A DNA stretch of 50,619 nucleotides from assembly GCA_002393965.1 (NCBI GenBank), contig DGSL01000022.1:652-51270 (forward strand). The letters are read 5' to 3'. The DNA comes from Bacteroidales bacterium UBA4363. Lineage in GTDB: Bacteria; Bacteroidota; Bacteroidia; Bacteroidales; Paludibacteraceae. The position numbers and the translations under genes are program-made. Under the pieces are notes generated by a model. The model ran no database searches and was not told the origin of the DNA. It saw only the letters and a list, made by a program, of their open reading frames with translations. Each line of letters starts with the position of its first letter. Positions within the stretch are counted from its first letter, which is position 1. Positions 36,176 to 44,295 of this stretch are shown here, piece after piece.

Positions 36176-36811
36176 ATGAGAATCTGGCAGTACATAGCAT
36201 GGACGGTAGCGCTCTTGGTTATTTCTCCGTTTGTCAATGCCGTGGACTTTCCTGTGTCGGGACTGCAGTTTGAGGACGAATTGGAACTGGGATGGGAGAT
36301 GGATTATCTCACCGAACGATCCGATGCCGACAATGACGGACTCTCCGAGGACGATAATACGGTCGTATTGCTGGGGCAGCAGGTGGAGAGCCCAGCGATC
36401 ACCGATCCGGGGTCCTACGACCCCGACTTCGTGGATCTCTATCCTGGTTATGGCTATTCACTGCTTTGGGATGATGGAAGGTACTATCGTGCCGATGACA
36501 CACTCTATGTGGAAGTGGACGGCGTACGTACGTATGCCTACCTTAGTACCTATGGTATCGATGAAGAAAAAGGGACAATCATGGCTCCTCCTGGCTACTA
36601 TCTGATCGTAGATAAAGATCGTAAAATTATGGGACAACCTGTAGTTCACTATGATGGCACATCCTACAACTTGGGTATGGCTCGGCAGTACGTAAGGGCT
36701 CCGCTTGATAATGGTGAACCATTTCTGCTACTGCTGCCACTCTTCTACCTGCTTTGGAAAAGGAGGGAACGAAGGCTGTGTGAGGAATCTGATATAGATT
36801 CTGTTTCGTGA
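36176..36811 (+). CDS. Secreted 211-aa protein with PLDNG-helix-KRRERR tail
   Basis: No family is recognised. It has a signal peptide (residues 1-22, ending VNA), an acidic DADNDGLSEDDN loop (about 43-54) that resembles calcium-binding TSP3/dockerin-type loops, a mostly beta, Tyr/Asp-rich body, and a C-terminal tail: PLDNG (about 175-179), a hydrophobic stretch FLLLLPLFYLLW and basic KRRERR. The order of short motif, helix and basic end is that of protein-sorting tails, like the PID-CTERM type of Bacteroidota. It follows the 1680-aa gene by 35 nt, so they are probably one operon. Confidence 0.6.
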   Translation: MRIWQYIAWTVALLVISPFVNAVDFPVSGLQFEDELELGWEMDYLTERSDADNDGLSEDDNTVVLLGQQVESPAITDPGSYDPDFVDLYPGYGYSLLWDDGRYYRADDTLYVEVDGVRTYAYLSTYGIDEEKGTIMAPPGYYLIVDKDRKIMGQPVVHYDGTSYNLGMARQYVRAPLDNGEPFLLLLPLFYLLWKRRERRLCEESDIDSVS

Positions 36812-37013
36812 AATTTAAACACAAAACAGAAACATTGGATTTCCAAATCCGCCTTCTACAATACTTTATAAGAATAGTTATTGAGTCATTAAACCCGTAG
36901 AATGGTCATAAGTTACTTTTTGTGTTTCTTTATATGCCGATGCAGTCGCCGACTCTAATATAACTGGCTGCTGTTGTCTCTGTGTCGGCTTCCCATGTTC
37001 CTTGCCGACCCAA

Positions 37014-38009
37014 TCATTTTTTTAGAGATGAAAAAAGATGATGAAGCTTTCTGATAGCAGAACTTGTTAAGATACTCATCCGACGTCTAACGGCAAAAAT
37101 AATCATTTCCCATAAGGGCATGATGCTTCTCATCTCTTTATAAATACTGTCATAGAACACGCGATCTTTACAGTGAAGCACATGAGCTTCGTGACGCACT
37201 CGGCGGTACTTGTGATAAGTATCATACCGCAATTCCCTCAGCGTTGGTTTGCTAAATTTAACCATCATTAATCTGTAAATCCTGCAAGCAGCAAAAACGC
37301 TGTCGGATAGCCAGGGAGAGAATGTTCCTGTAGTCGTAGATATATGACTTAAACTAAATGGATTCAACTGATAAAGATAGACCATATAATCAGTCACGGC
37401 AATGCTGCCTGTAGCACATAAAAAATATTGAGCTGTAAATAGGTGGTCTTCACAAACCTTGATCGACGTATCAAATCGTAGATGATTCTCTTCTATAATA
37501 CTTCGACGAAACATCTTATTCCAAAGCGTGAGTCCACCCTTCGTAAATGTAGCACGAAGAAAATTATCGGGATCTGCAATATGCGGAAACGAGCAAACTT
37601 CTCCATCGCAATTGTAAAATGTTCCAACAGCAACATCTGTTCCTTTATTCATCAGTTTAGCCAACTTGCTGAGAGACTGAGGCATGAGGCTGTCGTCGCT
37701 GTCGACAAAGAATATGAAGTCACCTTCGGCCGCATCGAGACCTGCATTGCGCGCACTGCTGACACCACCATTTTCTTTTTCAATCAATCGATATTTTCTG
37801 TGAGCAGATGAGACCTCGCCACTGCAAAATTGCTTCAATACATCCAATGTGTCATCAATAGAACCATCGTTGACAAAAATTACTTCAAAGTTTTCGTAAT
37901 CCTGCTTTTTTATACTATCGAACAATGGCTGAATCAGTCTTCCTACATTAAAGCATGGAACGATAACAGAAATTTTTTTTGACTCATTTTTCCTGACGTT
38001 GCTATTCAT
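37014..38009 (-). CDS. Glycosyltransferase family 2
   Basis: This 331-aa GT-A fold enzyme transfers a sugar from a nucleotide donor, predicted cytoplasmic or membrane-bound. It has SVIVPCFNVGRLIQPLFDSI at the start, VNDGSIDDT, then ENGGVSSARNAGLDAAEGDFIFF-like and the DxD motif in VDSDDSL. The C-terminus is basic and hydrophobic. It stands alone, without polysaccharide genes around it, in a less GC-rich stretch, so horizontal gain is possible. The ATG at 38009 (MNSNVRKNESKK) is chosen, but the frame is open about 80 codons further upstream. Its acceptor is unknown. Confidence 0.83.
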   Translation of the reverse strand: MNSNVRKNESKKISVIVPCFNVGRLIQPLFDSIKKQDYENFEVIFVNDGSIDDTLDVLKQFCSGEVSSAHRKYRLIEKENGGVSSARNAGLDAAEGDFIFFVDSDDSLMPQSLSKLAKLMNKGTDVAVGTFYNCDGEVCSFPHIADPDNFLRATFTKGGLTLWNKMFRRSIIEENHLRFDTSIKVCEDHLFTAQYFLCATGSIAVTDYMVYLYQLNPFSLSHISTTTGTFSPWLSDSVFAACRIYRLMMVKFSKPTLRELRYDTYHKYRRVRHEAHVLHCKDRVFYDSIYKEMRSIMPLWEMIIFAVRRRMSILTSSAIRKLHHLFSSLKK

Positions 38010-38890
38010 AGGTCTAATATCTTTACTGCCAAGCAGACTCCCTATGAATGGTTTTGTTTCTTGAAAAAGAGATTTACTATATAAAATGAAGACGTGGGAA
38101 TCTACTTTTGCTCGTCCCACGTTCTGAGGCTCTGGCATCGCCTGTTTATCGAAACGAGCAACGCCGAAACCCACGCCGATATGTAAATATCCACCACCAA
38201 TTGCCTCGTGTCCCCCAGAGAGGACTTTAGCAATGATGGTATAGGAATACTACATACACATGGGCGCCATTGTTGCTTTTATGTTTGATAAACGTTTTTT
38301 TAGGAACTGCCAGATTCCAGAACGTCAAACACAAAGCGTCAAAGTACGCCTTTATATATTAAATAGACACTCATCCATCTACCTCCACTTCTTGGCTTCA
38401 GTATTGTTCTGAGTGCAATCACAAAAGTAAGAAAAAAACGAGTAAGTAACGATAAAAATAATTCGGAATGAAATTGAGAATCAAACCGCTATTGATGAAA
38501 TAATTCCACTCAAACAGGAACTCGTCAAATTAGGATGTCTTCTGAGGTATGGTTAGGCTGTTTCTCTTGACGGAATTCAAATCCAGCGTGTAGAATTTGC
38601 TTCTATGTTCCACTGTCTTACGATAGCAGTGGTTTCTTCAAACATTCCGTTCAATTGTATTACATTGATATTGAGTGTGATATTAAATAATCCCCAAAGA
38701 CTGGAACTGATGCTTGTGGCTAAAAAAACAATGGACGGAAGCCGTTGCATCCTATATCATCTCTGAACTATTCATGCGAAGGCTTATGTTTGAAGCAACA
38801 GAAGCGATTGTAAAGGTGAACAATAAATGATAGGGGGGAAGAGTCAAATATTCATCTCTCCCTTCTCTCATAGGATGAAACGAGTATGGA
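38010..38890. other. Long stretch without an intact gene, possible gene remnants
   Basis: No full open frame is supported. In frame with the glycosyltransferase, 38010-38250 reads SGGHEAIGGGYLHIGVGFG and further residues without a stop. Plus-strand pieces near 38467-38550 (IDEIIPLKQELVKLGC) and 38720-38829 (WTEAVASYIISELFMRR) read like protein, but each is cut by stops. An inverted repeat CCACTG/CAGTGG lies at 38610-38632. It may be a decayed insertion. Confidence 0.4.
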
Positions 38891-40201
38891 TCAGTCAATA
38901 CGTTGTATGTGAGCTCCGAGTGCCCGCAGACGATGGTCAATATGCTCGTATCCTCGATCTATTTGTCCGATGTTCTCAATCGTGCTGATACCTTCAGCGG
39001 AGAGGGCAGCAATGAGAAGGGCAATGCCGGCACGTATGTCAGGTGATGAGAGACGTGCACCTCGCAGATGGAACTGTTCGCCAAGTCCGATAACTGTCGC
39101 ACGGTGTGGATCGCAGAGGATAATCTGTGCACCCATGTCAATGAGCTTATCTACGAAGAAAAGACGACTCTCGAACATTTTCTGATGAATCAGAACGGAA
39201 CCCTTTGCTTTGGTTGCAACGACTAAGAGTACACTGAGAAGGTCTGGCGTTAGACCTGGCCATGGAGCGTCTGCAAGGGTGAGAATGGATCCGTCCATGT
39301 ACGATTCTATAGTGTAGCTTTCCTGTGCCGGAATGAGCAGGTCATCGTCTTCGTGCTGTATCTGAATGCCAAGACGGCGGAAAGCCTGTGGAATGATGCC
39401 GAGGTGCTGCACTCCCGCATTGCGTATGCGAAGCTTCGATCCCGTCATGGCTGCAAGACCGATGAACGAGCCGACTTCAATCATGTCAGGCAGGATTCTG
39501 TGCTCGCTACATCCGTGCAGGGATGTGACTCCTTCTATGGTGAGTAGGTTGGAACCAATACCGGATATTCGTGCGCCCATGTTGTTGAGTAGCTTGCAGA
39601 GCTGTTGTATATACGGTTCACAAGCAGCATTGTAGATGGTGGTGGTGCCCCGGGCAAGTACGGCGGTCATAAGGATATTGGCAGTACCGGTCACCGAGGC
39701 TTCGTCAAGGAGCATGTAGCACCCCTGGAGCTGCTCCGCATGAATCTCATAGCGTTGCTGCTCCGCATTGTAACTATAATCGGCTCCTAGGCGTCCGATT
39801 CCTTCGAAGTGAGTGTCAAGCCTGCGACGACCTATCTTGTCTCCTCCTGGTTTAGGCACAACGGCTCTTCCAAAACGTGCAACAAGAGGTCCGGCCAGCA
39901 TGACGGAACCGCGCAACGAGGCACACCGGCGGAAGAAGTCTTCTGTGTCAAGGTAGTTTAGGTCAATATGTGCAGCTTTGAAGGTGACGCTACCTACCGA
40001 TGATCGTGTGATGCTGACTCCGAGAGCTTCAAGGAGATCAATAAGGTTATTGACGTCAAGAATGTCGGGAAGGTTGGTGAGGGTCACGGGTTCTGATGTA
40101 AGCAACGTGGCACAGATGACTTGTAATGCCTCGTTCTTGGCACCCTGAGCAGTGATTTCTCCACTTAGACGATGACCTCCTTCAATCTGGAATGCTGGCA
40201 T
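38891..40201 (-). CDS. murA: UDP-GlcNAc 1-carboxyvinyltransferase with Asp at the catalytic Cys position
   Basis: It performs the first committed step of peptidoglycan synthesis (enolpyruvyl transfer to UDP-GlcNAc). It has 436 aa, the normal size. The N-terminal QGAKNEALQVICATLL contains the conserved Lys-Asn. The active-site loop reads PGGDKIGRRRLD, where E. coli has the fosfomycin-target Cys115 (PGGCTIGARPVD); Asp takes its place. This is known to keep activity and give fosfomycin resistance in other MurA enzymes. It is the last gene of tsaB-DUF4290-murA, 60 nt after DUF4290. Confidence 0.95.
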   Translation of the reverse strand: MPAFQIEGGHRLSGEITAQGAKNEALQVICATLLTSEPVTLTNLPDILDVNNLIDLLEALGVSITRSSVGSVTFKAAHIDLNYLDTEDFFRRCASLRGSVMLAGPLVARFGRAVVPKPGGDKIGRRRLDTHFEGIGRLGADYSYNAEQQRYEIHAEQLQGCYMLLDEASVTGTANILMTAVLARGTTTIYNAACEPYIQQLCKLLNNMGARISGIGSNLLTIEGVTSLHGCSEHRILPDMIEVGSFIGLAAMTGSKLRIRNAGVQHLGIIPQAFRRLGIQIQHEDDDLLIPAQESYTIESYMDGSILTLADAPWPGLTPDLLSVLLVVATKAKGSVLIHQKMFESRLFFVDKLIDMGAQIILCDPHRATVIGLGEQFHLRGARLSSPDIRAGIALLIAALSAEGISTIENIGQIDRGYEHIDHRLRALGAHIQRID

Positions 40202-40261
40202 GGTTGGACCTTTTTTTGGAAATAGTGGTTTTCAACAGAAAGTTAACTATTTATTGCGGAG

Positions 40262-41014
40262 TTATTGCCTTTTGCGGCGACGGGTTCTGGATGAGGACGC
40301 AAGATGCTGTCGGGCAGGTTTAGCTAAGAGCTCGCGTGTCTCTATCAAATGCGTAGTCGAAGGGTCAAGGATGAGCTTACCGTCGGATTGTTCGCGTAGG
40401 TCGTTGAGAATGGTCTCATCACTGACCGTGTCTTTGTTCCAGGAAACATAGGAACGCTTCATCTGATTGGCGGTGGCGAGAACGAAGGCGTTTTTCTCTG
40501 GGCCTTCTGCCATGGTAATGGCATACGAAATCATTTCTTCTATAATCCGCCCATAGTGACGGCGAAAGTGTGAGGAAGTATTGTATGGGATGGGATGAGG
40601 GCTCTCGGAAAGTTCTTCAGGTCGAATCACTTCATATGGCCATTCAATGTCCAGTTTGAAGTCGGACATGATGGCGAGATGATCCCATGGCTTATGACGG
40701 AATTCTGGCTGACGGAGGTGAGGAAAGAGATTTTCCATTGTGCTGATGATGGATCGGGCACAACGGGTGCGGTCCGTACGGTTTTCAATGGTCAGACAAT
40801 GATCTACCATGCGTTGTATATTACGCCCATATTCAGGCAGGACAAGGTCGGTCTGTTTCTGATAGTCCATAAGACGTGTGTCGTATTTTATAGGTTTACT
40901 TTCATTAGTCCTTTTGCCGGGCGGAGGTGGAAGTATCGTATCTTGTTTTACCAGGCTGTTTATATAGGGTGTGTCGTGGTGGACGGGTATTGGCAGCGGA
41001 GAGAAGTCATTCAT
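40262..41014 (-). CDS. DUF4290 protein
   Basis: This 250-aa protein belongs to a family found in Bacteroidetes with no known function. The conserved part starts near residue 49: MDYQKQTDLVLPEYGRNIQ, then KPWDHLAIMSDFKLDIEWPY and HYGRIIEEMISYAITM. The first ~48 residues are Pro/Lys-rich and seem extra. The ATG at 41014 overlaps the tsaB stop by 4 nt (ATGA), which favours translational coupling and this long start, though an inner ATG at the conserved part is possible. The C-terminus is very basic (SSSRTRRRKRQ). Confidence 0.8.
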   Translation of the reverse strand: MNDFSPLPIPVHHDTPYINSLVKQDTILPPPPGKRTNESKPIKYDTRLMDYQKQTDLVLPEYGRNIQRMVDHCLTIENRTDRTRCARSIISTMENLFPHLRQPEFRHKPWDHLAIMSDFKLDIEWPYEVIRPEELSESPHPIPYNTSSHFRRHYGRIIEEMISYAITMAEGPEKNAFVLATANQMKRSYVSWNKDTVSDETILNDLREQSDGKLILDPSTTHLIETRELLAKPARQHLASSSRTRRRKRQ

Positions 41015-41715
41015 CTCTCGGACTGGCCGAGGACTTTATTGCGGGGACGCGAGGCAACGAAGTCTTTTAGGTAGTGCGGCTCGAAGTAGGCAATGTCCAC
41101 ATTCTGTTTCTCTTCCCATCGTTTCTGTGCTGGCACACACATATTGCGTGCTTCGGTATCGATGTCGTCCAAAAACATGGCATGGGACGACGTGAACACT
41201 CTTTTGCATTTCTCTGCACCACTGCCGAAAAAGCAGACGAAACTGGATGCGAGCGTGTCTTCAAAGGAATGTTCGTCTATGACAACGGCCGCAAGTGGAG
41301 AGTGAATCTGTAGTTGTTTGTCGTACATTGCCGTATAGACTTCCATTCGACGTGCGTCAATCATGGGGCATAACAGGGCGTTTGTATCAGCGATGCGTGG
41401 GAGTGCCGTAAATGCAAGCAACTCAAGGGTGCTGATTGTCAGAAGAGGAATGTCAAGGGCATAACACAAACCCTTGGCTGCCGATACTCCGATACGTAAC
41501 CCCGTGTACGAACCGGGACCGGCACTGACCGCAACAGCATCAAGCCGAAGTCCAAGACTCTTTGCTTGGTCAAGAGCGTCTTGAATGAATGGATGCAGAA
41601 GACGTGAATGTGCCTGTCCACAAGAGTCCGATTTCTCGAATACCATTGTTCCGTCTGTGCTCAATGCTACGGAACATGTCCGCCCGGAGGTCTCAATGCA
41701 TAGTATGGTCGTCAT
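41011..41715 (-). CDS. tsaB: tRNA threonylcarbamoyladenosine biosynthesis protein TsaB
   Basis: This partner of TsaD and TsaE makes the t6A37 modification in ANN-decoding tRNAs. It has 234 aa. It has an ASKHA-type N-terminus (TTILCIETSGRTCSVAL) and the family signature VSAGPGSYTGLRIGVSAAKGL. The start MTTILCIETSG at 41715 is the conserved one; 13 further codons are open upstream but contain a -7 box. Confidence 0.93.
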   Translation of the reverse strand: MTTILCIETSGRTCSVALSTDGTMVFEKSDSCGQAHSRLLHPFIQDALDQAKSLGLRLDAVAVSAGPGSYTGLRIGVSAAKGLCYALDIPLLTISTLELLAFTALPRIADTNALLCPMIDARRMEVYTAMYDKQLQIHSPLAAVVIDEHSFEDTLASSFVCFFGSGAEKCKRVFTSSHAMFLDDIDTEARNMCVPAQKRWEEKQNVDIAYFEPHYLKDFVASRPRNKVLGQSER

Positions 41716-41723
41716 GATGAGGA

Positions 41724-41731
41724 CAAAAGTA
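41724..41731 (-). promoter_or_regulatory. -7 box of tsaB-DUF4290-murA
   Basis: The minus strand reads TACTTTTG, an exact match, ending 8 nt before the tsaB ATG. Confidence 0.5.
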
Positions 41732-41764
41732 AGGATTAAAGTCCGAGATGCCAATATTTATCGC

Positions 41765-41773
41765 TAAATTTGC
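41765..41773 (+). promoter_or_regulatory. -7 box of yicC-gmk
   Basis: TAAATTTGC is an exact match, 51 nt before the ATG at 41824. It is the same octamer as at 5365. Confidence 0.55.
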
Positions 41774-41823
41774 GACTGCTTTTTTCCTCTCCAAGTATAA
41801 AACGTCATATAAAACACTCATCC

Positions 41824-42693
41824 ATGTTACAGTCAATGACAGGCTATGGTAAGGCCTCATGTGAAACGGAAGGAAAACGGATAACGGTCGAAGTGAAGTC
41901 GCTGAACAGCAAACAGATGGATATCTCGACTCGGCTGCCCTATCTTTTCCGCTCTAAGGATATCGAAATTCGTAATCTGTTGGCTCGGCGCCTGGTACGG
42001 GGAAAGGTGGATCTGATTCTCGTGGTCGAAAATCTTGAAAGTGCTTCGGATGTCCATATTAATGAGACTGTATTGGAATCCTACTACCGCCAGATGAAGC
42101 ATTTGTGCGATTCGAATATCGTACCAGAGCCTAAGGACTGGGGATTCTTGTTCCGTATGCCGGAGGTAATGAGGCAACAGGAATTGGAGGAACTCTCCGA
42201 CGACATGTGGACGGCAACACTCAAGACCATTGATGAGGCTGTCAACAGACTCGTCGACTTTCGCAGCCAGGAAGGTCTGTCGTTGCAGGCTGTATTTGAT
42301 GAGAAGGTGCACAATATCGCTTCTCTGCTCCGTCAGGTGGACGTGTACGAAAAGGAACGTGTGGAGAAGATCAAGGGACGTATGAGGGAGCAACTGGAGA
42401 ATCTTGGCGCAGAGTACGATAAGAACCGTTTCGAGCAGGAACTCATCTTCTATATCGAGAAATTGGATGTCAGCGAAGAAAAAAATCGTTTGCGCAACCA
42501 CTTGAAGTATTTTACCGAAACTATGAACGGAGAGGAAACCCCAGGTAAAAAACTGGGCTTCATCGCTCAGGAAATCGGACGTGAGGTCAATACGCTCGGG
42601 TCAAAGAGCAATCACAGCGAGATGCAGATACTGGTCGTTCGGATGAAGGACGAACTGGAACAGATCAAGGAGCAAGTGCTCAATGCTTTGTAA
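41824..42693 (+). CDS. YicC-family endoribonuclease
   Basis: This 289-aa protein of the YicC family acts in E. coli as an endoribonuclease in RNA turnover. Signatures: MLQSMTGYGKASCETEGKRI at the start, VEVKSLNSKQMDISTRLP, and near the end GKKLGFIAQEIGREVNTLGSK with CxxxH-free Glu-rich ends. The start MLQSMTGYG is conserved, so the longer frame from 41770 is rejected. It forms an operon with gmk (30 nt), a pair conserved in many bacteria. Confidence 0.9.
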   Translation: MLQSMTGYGKASCETEGKRITVEVKSLNSKQMDISTRLPYLFRSKDIEIRNLLARRLVRGKVDLILVVENLESASDVHINETVLESYYRQMKHLCDSNIVPEPKDWGFLFRMPEVMRQQELEELSDDMWTATLKTIDEAVNRLVDFRSQEGLSLQAVFDEKVHNIASLLRQVDVYEKERVEKIKGRMREQLENLGAEYDKNRFEQELIFYIEKLDVSEEKNRLRNHLKYFTETMNGEETPGKKLGFIAQEIGREVNTLGSKSNHSEMQILVVRMKDELEQIKEQVLNAL

Positions 42694-42723
42694 CCAGATA
42701 AAATGTAGTATGACGAAAGATGT

Positions 42724-43305
42724 ATGAAAGCAATGAACGGCTCTGAATCTAAACTGATTATTTTTTCCGCTCCATCAGGTAGCGGGAAGAGCACTATCAT
42801 CCAACGTTTATTGCAGGAAGGAATGCCTTTGGAATTTTCGGTTTCAGCTACAAGTCGTTCCCCACGTGGCGCAGAACAGAATGGTGTGGAATACTGGTTC
42901 CTGACTCCCGATGAGTTTCGTCGTCGTATCGAAGCAGACGAGTTTCTCGAGTATGAGGAGGTATATCCAGACCGTTACTATGGTACGCTGAAGAGCGAAG
43001 TGGATCGCATCGCTTCGAACGGTCATGTGCCCGTGTTCGATGTAGATGTGAAAGGGGGAATGAATATCAAGAAGTTCTATGGCAAGAGAGCCTTGTCTAT
43101 CTTTATCCAGCCACCGAGCCTTGAGGAACTGCGACGACGCCTTGAGGGGCGTGGCACTGACTCGGCGGAGGTCATTGAGGAACGGTTGTCACGCGCCGAG
43201 TTTGAACTCTCACAGGCAGAATCATTCGACTGTGTCGTAGTCAATGACAACTTGGAAAAAGCAGTGGCAGAAGTACAGAAATTGGTCAAGGACTTTCTGT
43301 CATGA
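42724..43305 (+). CDS. gmk: Guanylate kinase
   Basis: It phosphorylates GMP to GDP with ATP. It has 193 aa. The P-loop SAPSGSGKST is at about residues 15-24. GMP-binding residues appear in SATSRSPRGAEQNGVEYWF (Ser and Arg) and EYEEVYPDRYYGT. The ATG at 42724 or at 42733 may be used. The terminator after it overlaps the 3' end of the convergent glycosyltransferase gene. Confidence 0.95.
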   Translation: MKAMNGSESKLIIFSAPSGSGKSTIIQRLLQEGMPLEFSVSATSRSPRGAEQNGVEYWFLTPDEFRRRIEADEFLEYEEVYPDRYYGTLKSEVDRIASNGHVPVFDVDVKGGMNIKKFYGKRALSIFIQPPSLEELRRRLEGRGTDSAEVIEERLSRAEFELSQAESFDCVVVNDNLEKAVAEVQKLVKDFLS

Positions 43306-43335
43306 TATCATGACTTGCCATTTTCGGGTAATGAT

Positions 43336-43365
43336 AAACGGGATCTGTCAACTCCCGTTTTTTTA
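43336..43365 (+). terminator. Terminator of yicC-gmk
   Basis: AACGGGA pairs with TCCCGTT with a 9-nt loop, and a T-run follows. It touches the last codon of the convergent gene. Confidence 0.8.
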
Positions 43366-44295
43366 TGAAAGAATCTCGGTCTTTCGGAAAACGAGACGAA
43401 GGCTGTTCGGCGAGAAGAGGAGCGAGAAAATTGCAAACCGAAAGATGTAGAATCCGCGTTCGAACCTTTGTTTCCATGTGGGATGAGGCTCGTTTCTGCG
43501 CAACAGACGGAGATGGTTGCGGTAGGAAAGTTCTCGGAGGAATACAGGCTGACGTCGTTTCTCTCGCAGGCGTTGTAGCATCCCCTTTCCGCGTTGCAGT
43601 GACCTGATGTGCCACGCAACGGCAGATGGCTCGTAGAGACACTTCCACCCTTTCTTTCTCATGCGCCAACATAGGTCGATGTCTTCTTTATAAGCGAAGA
43701 AGGAGGGCTCAAAGTAGGAGACTTTTTCGACACCCCTCTCCGTTTGCGCTATGTTCTGCAAGGCTTCTCGACGCAGGAGGATGGCTGCTCCACAGAGGGC
43801 AAAGACGGATTCCTGTCGGTCATACTGTCCTCTGTCCGTCGTACCACTGCCTCGGTCGATGAAGTCACATCCGCTGCGCACAATGCCGCAGGAATCAATA
43901 ATGCGGGTTGAAATACCATTCCGCTTGTCCCATCGTAGGAGTTTTCCTCCTGCAGCCCCAGTGTCAGGATGGCTGTCCATGACGTGTAACAATTTTTCAA
44001 AAAAGGAGGATGTGAATACGATGTCGGGATTGGCGATGAGGACGAAAGGGGTGTGCGTGGACCGGATGCCTATGTTCGCCCCTTCTGCGTATCCGACATT
44101 ATCCTGACAGATGAGGGTAAACGGCATGTGGGACGTTTCTAGCATTGAGACAGACTCGTCGTCCGAACCGTTGTCAATGACGAAGAGCGGACAGCCCGAC
44201 ACACTGCTCTGAAGGATACTCTCAATACACGGACGAAGGGTGTCGGCTCCATTATGATTGACAATCACAATGCTGATTTTTTCTCGCAGGTTCAT
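43363..44295 (-). CDS. Glycosyltransferase family 2 (WbbL/rhamnosyltransferase-like)
   Basis: This 310-aa GT-A enzyme resembles the WbbL-type rhamnosyltransferases. It starts with ISIVIVNHNGADTLRPCIESIL, has IDNGSDDESV, ANPDIVF (the DxD-like site), and FAYKEDIDLCWRMRKKGW, the typical EDxDLxxR acceptor block. The C-terminus is basic and amphipathic. Its ATG overlaps the stop of the upstream GT4 gene by 4 nt (ATGA), so it is translationally coupled. It is the last gene of a three-gene glycan operon. Confidence 0.88.
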   Translation of the reverse strand: MNLREKISIVIVNHNGADTLRPCIESILQSSVSGCPLFVIDNGSDDESVSMLETSHMPFTLICQDNVGYAEGANIGIRSTHTPFVLIANPDIVFTSSFFEKLLHVMDSHPDTGAAGGKLLRWDKRNGISTRIIDSCGIVRSGCDFIDRGSGTTDRGQYDRQESVFALCGAAILLRREALQNIAQTERGVEKVSYFEPSFFAYKEDIDLCWRMRKKGWKCLYEPSAVAWHIRSLQRGKGMLQRLREKRRQPVFLRELSYRNHLRLLRRNEPHPTWKQRFERGFYIFRFAIFSLLFSPNSLRLVFRKTEILS

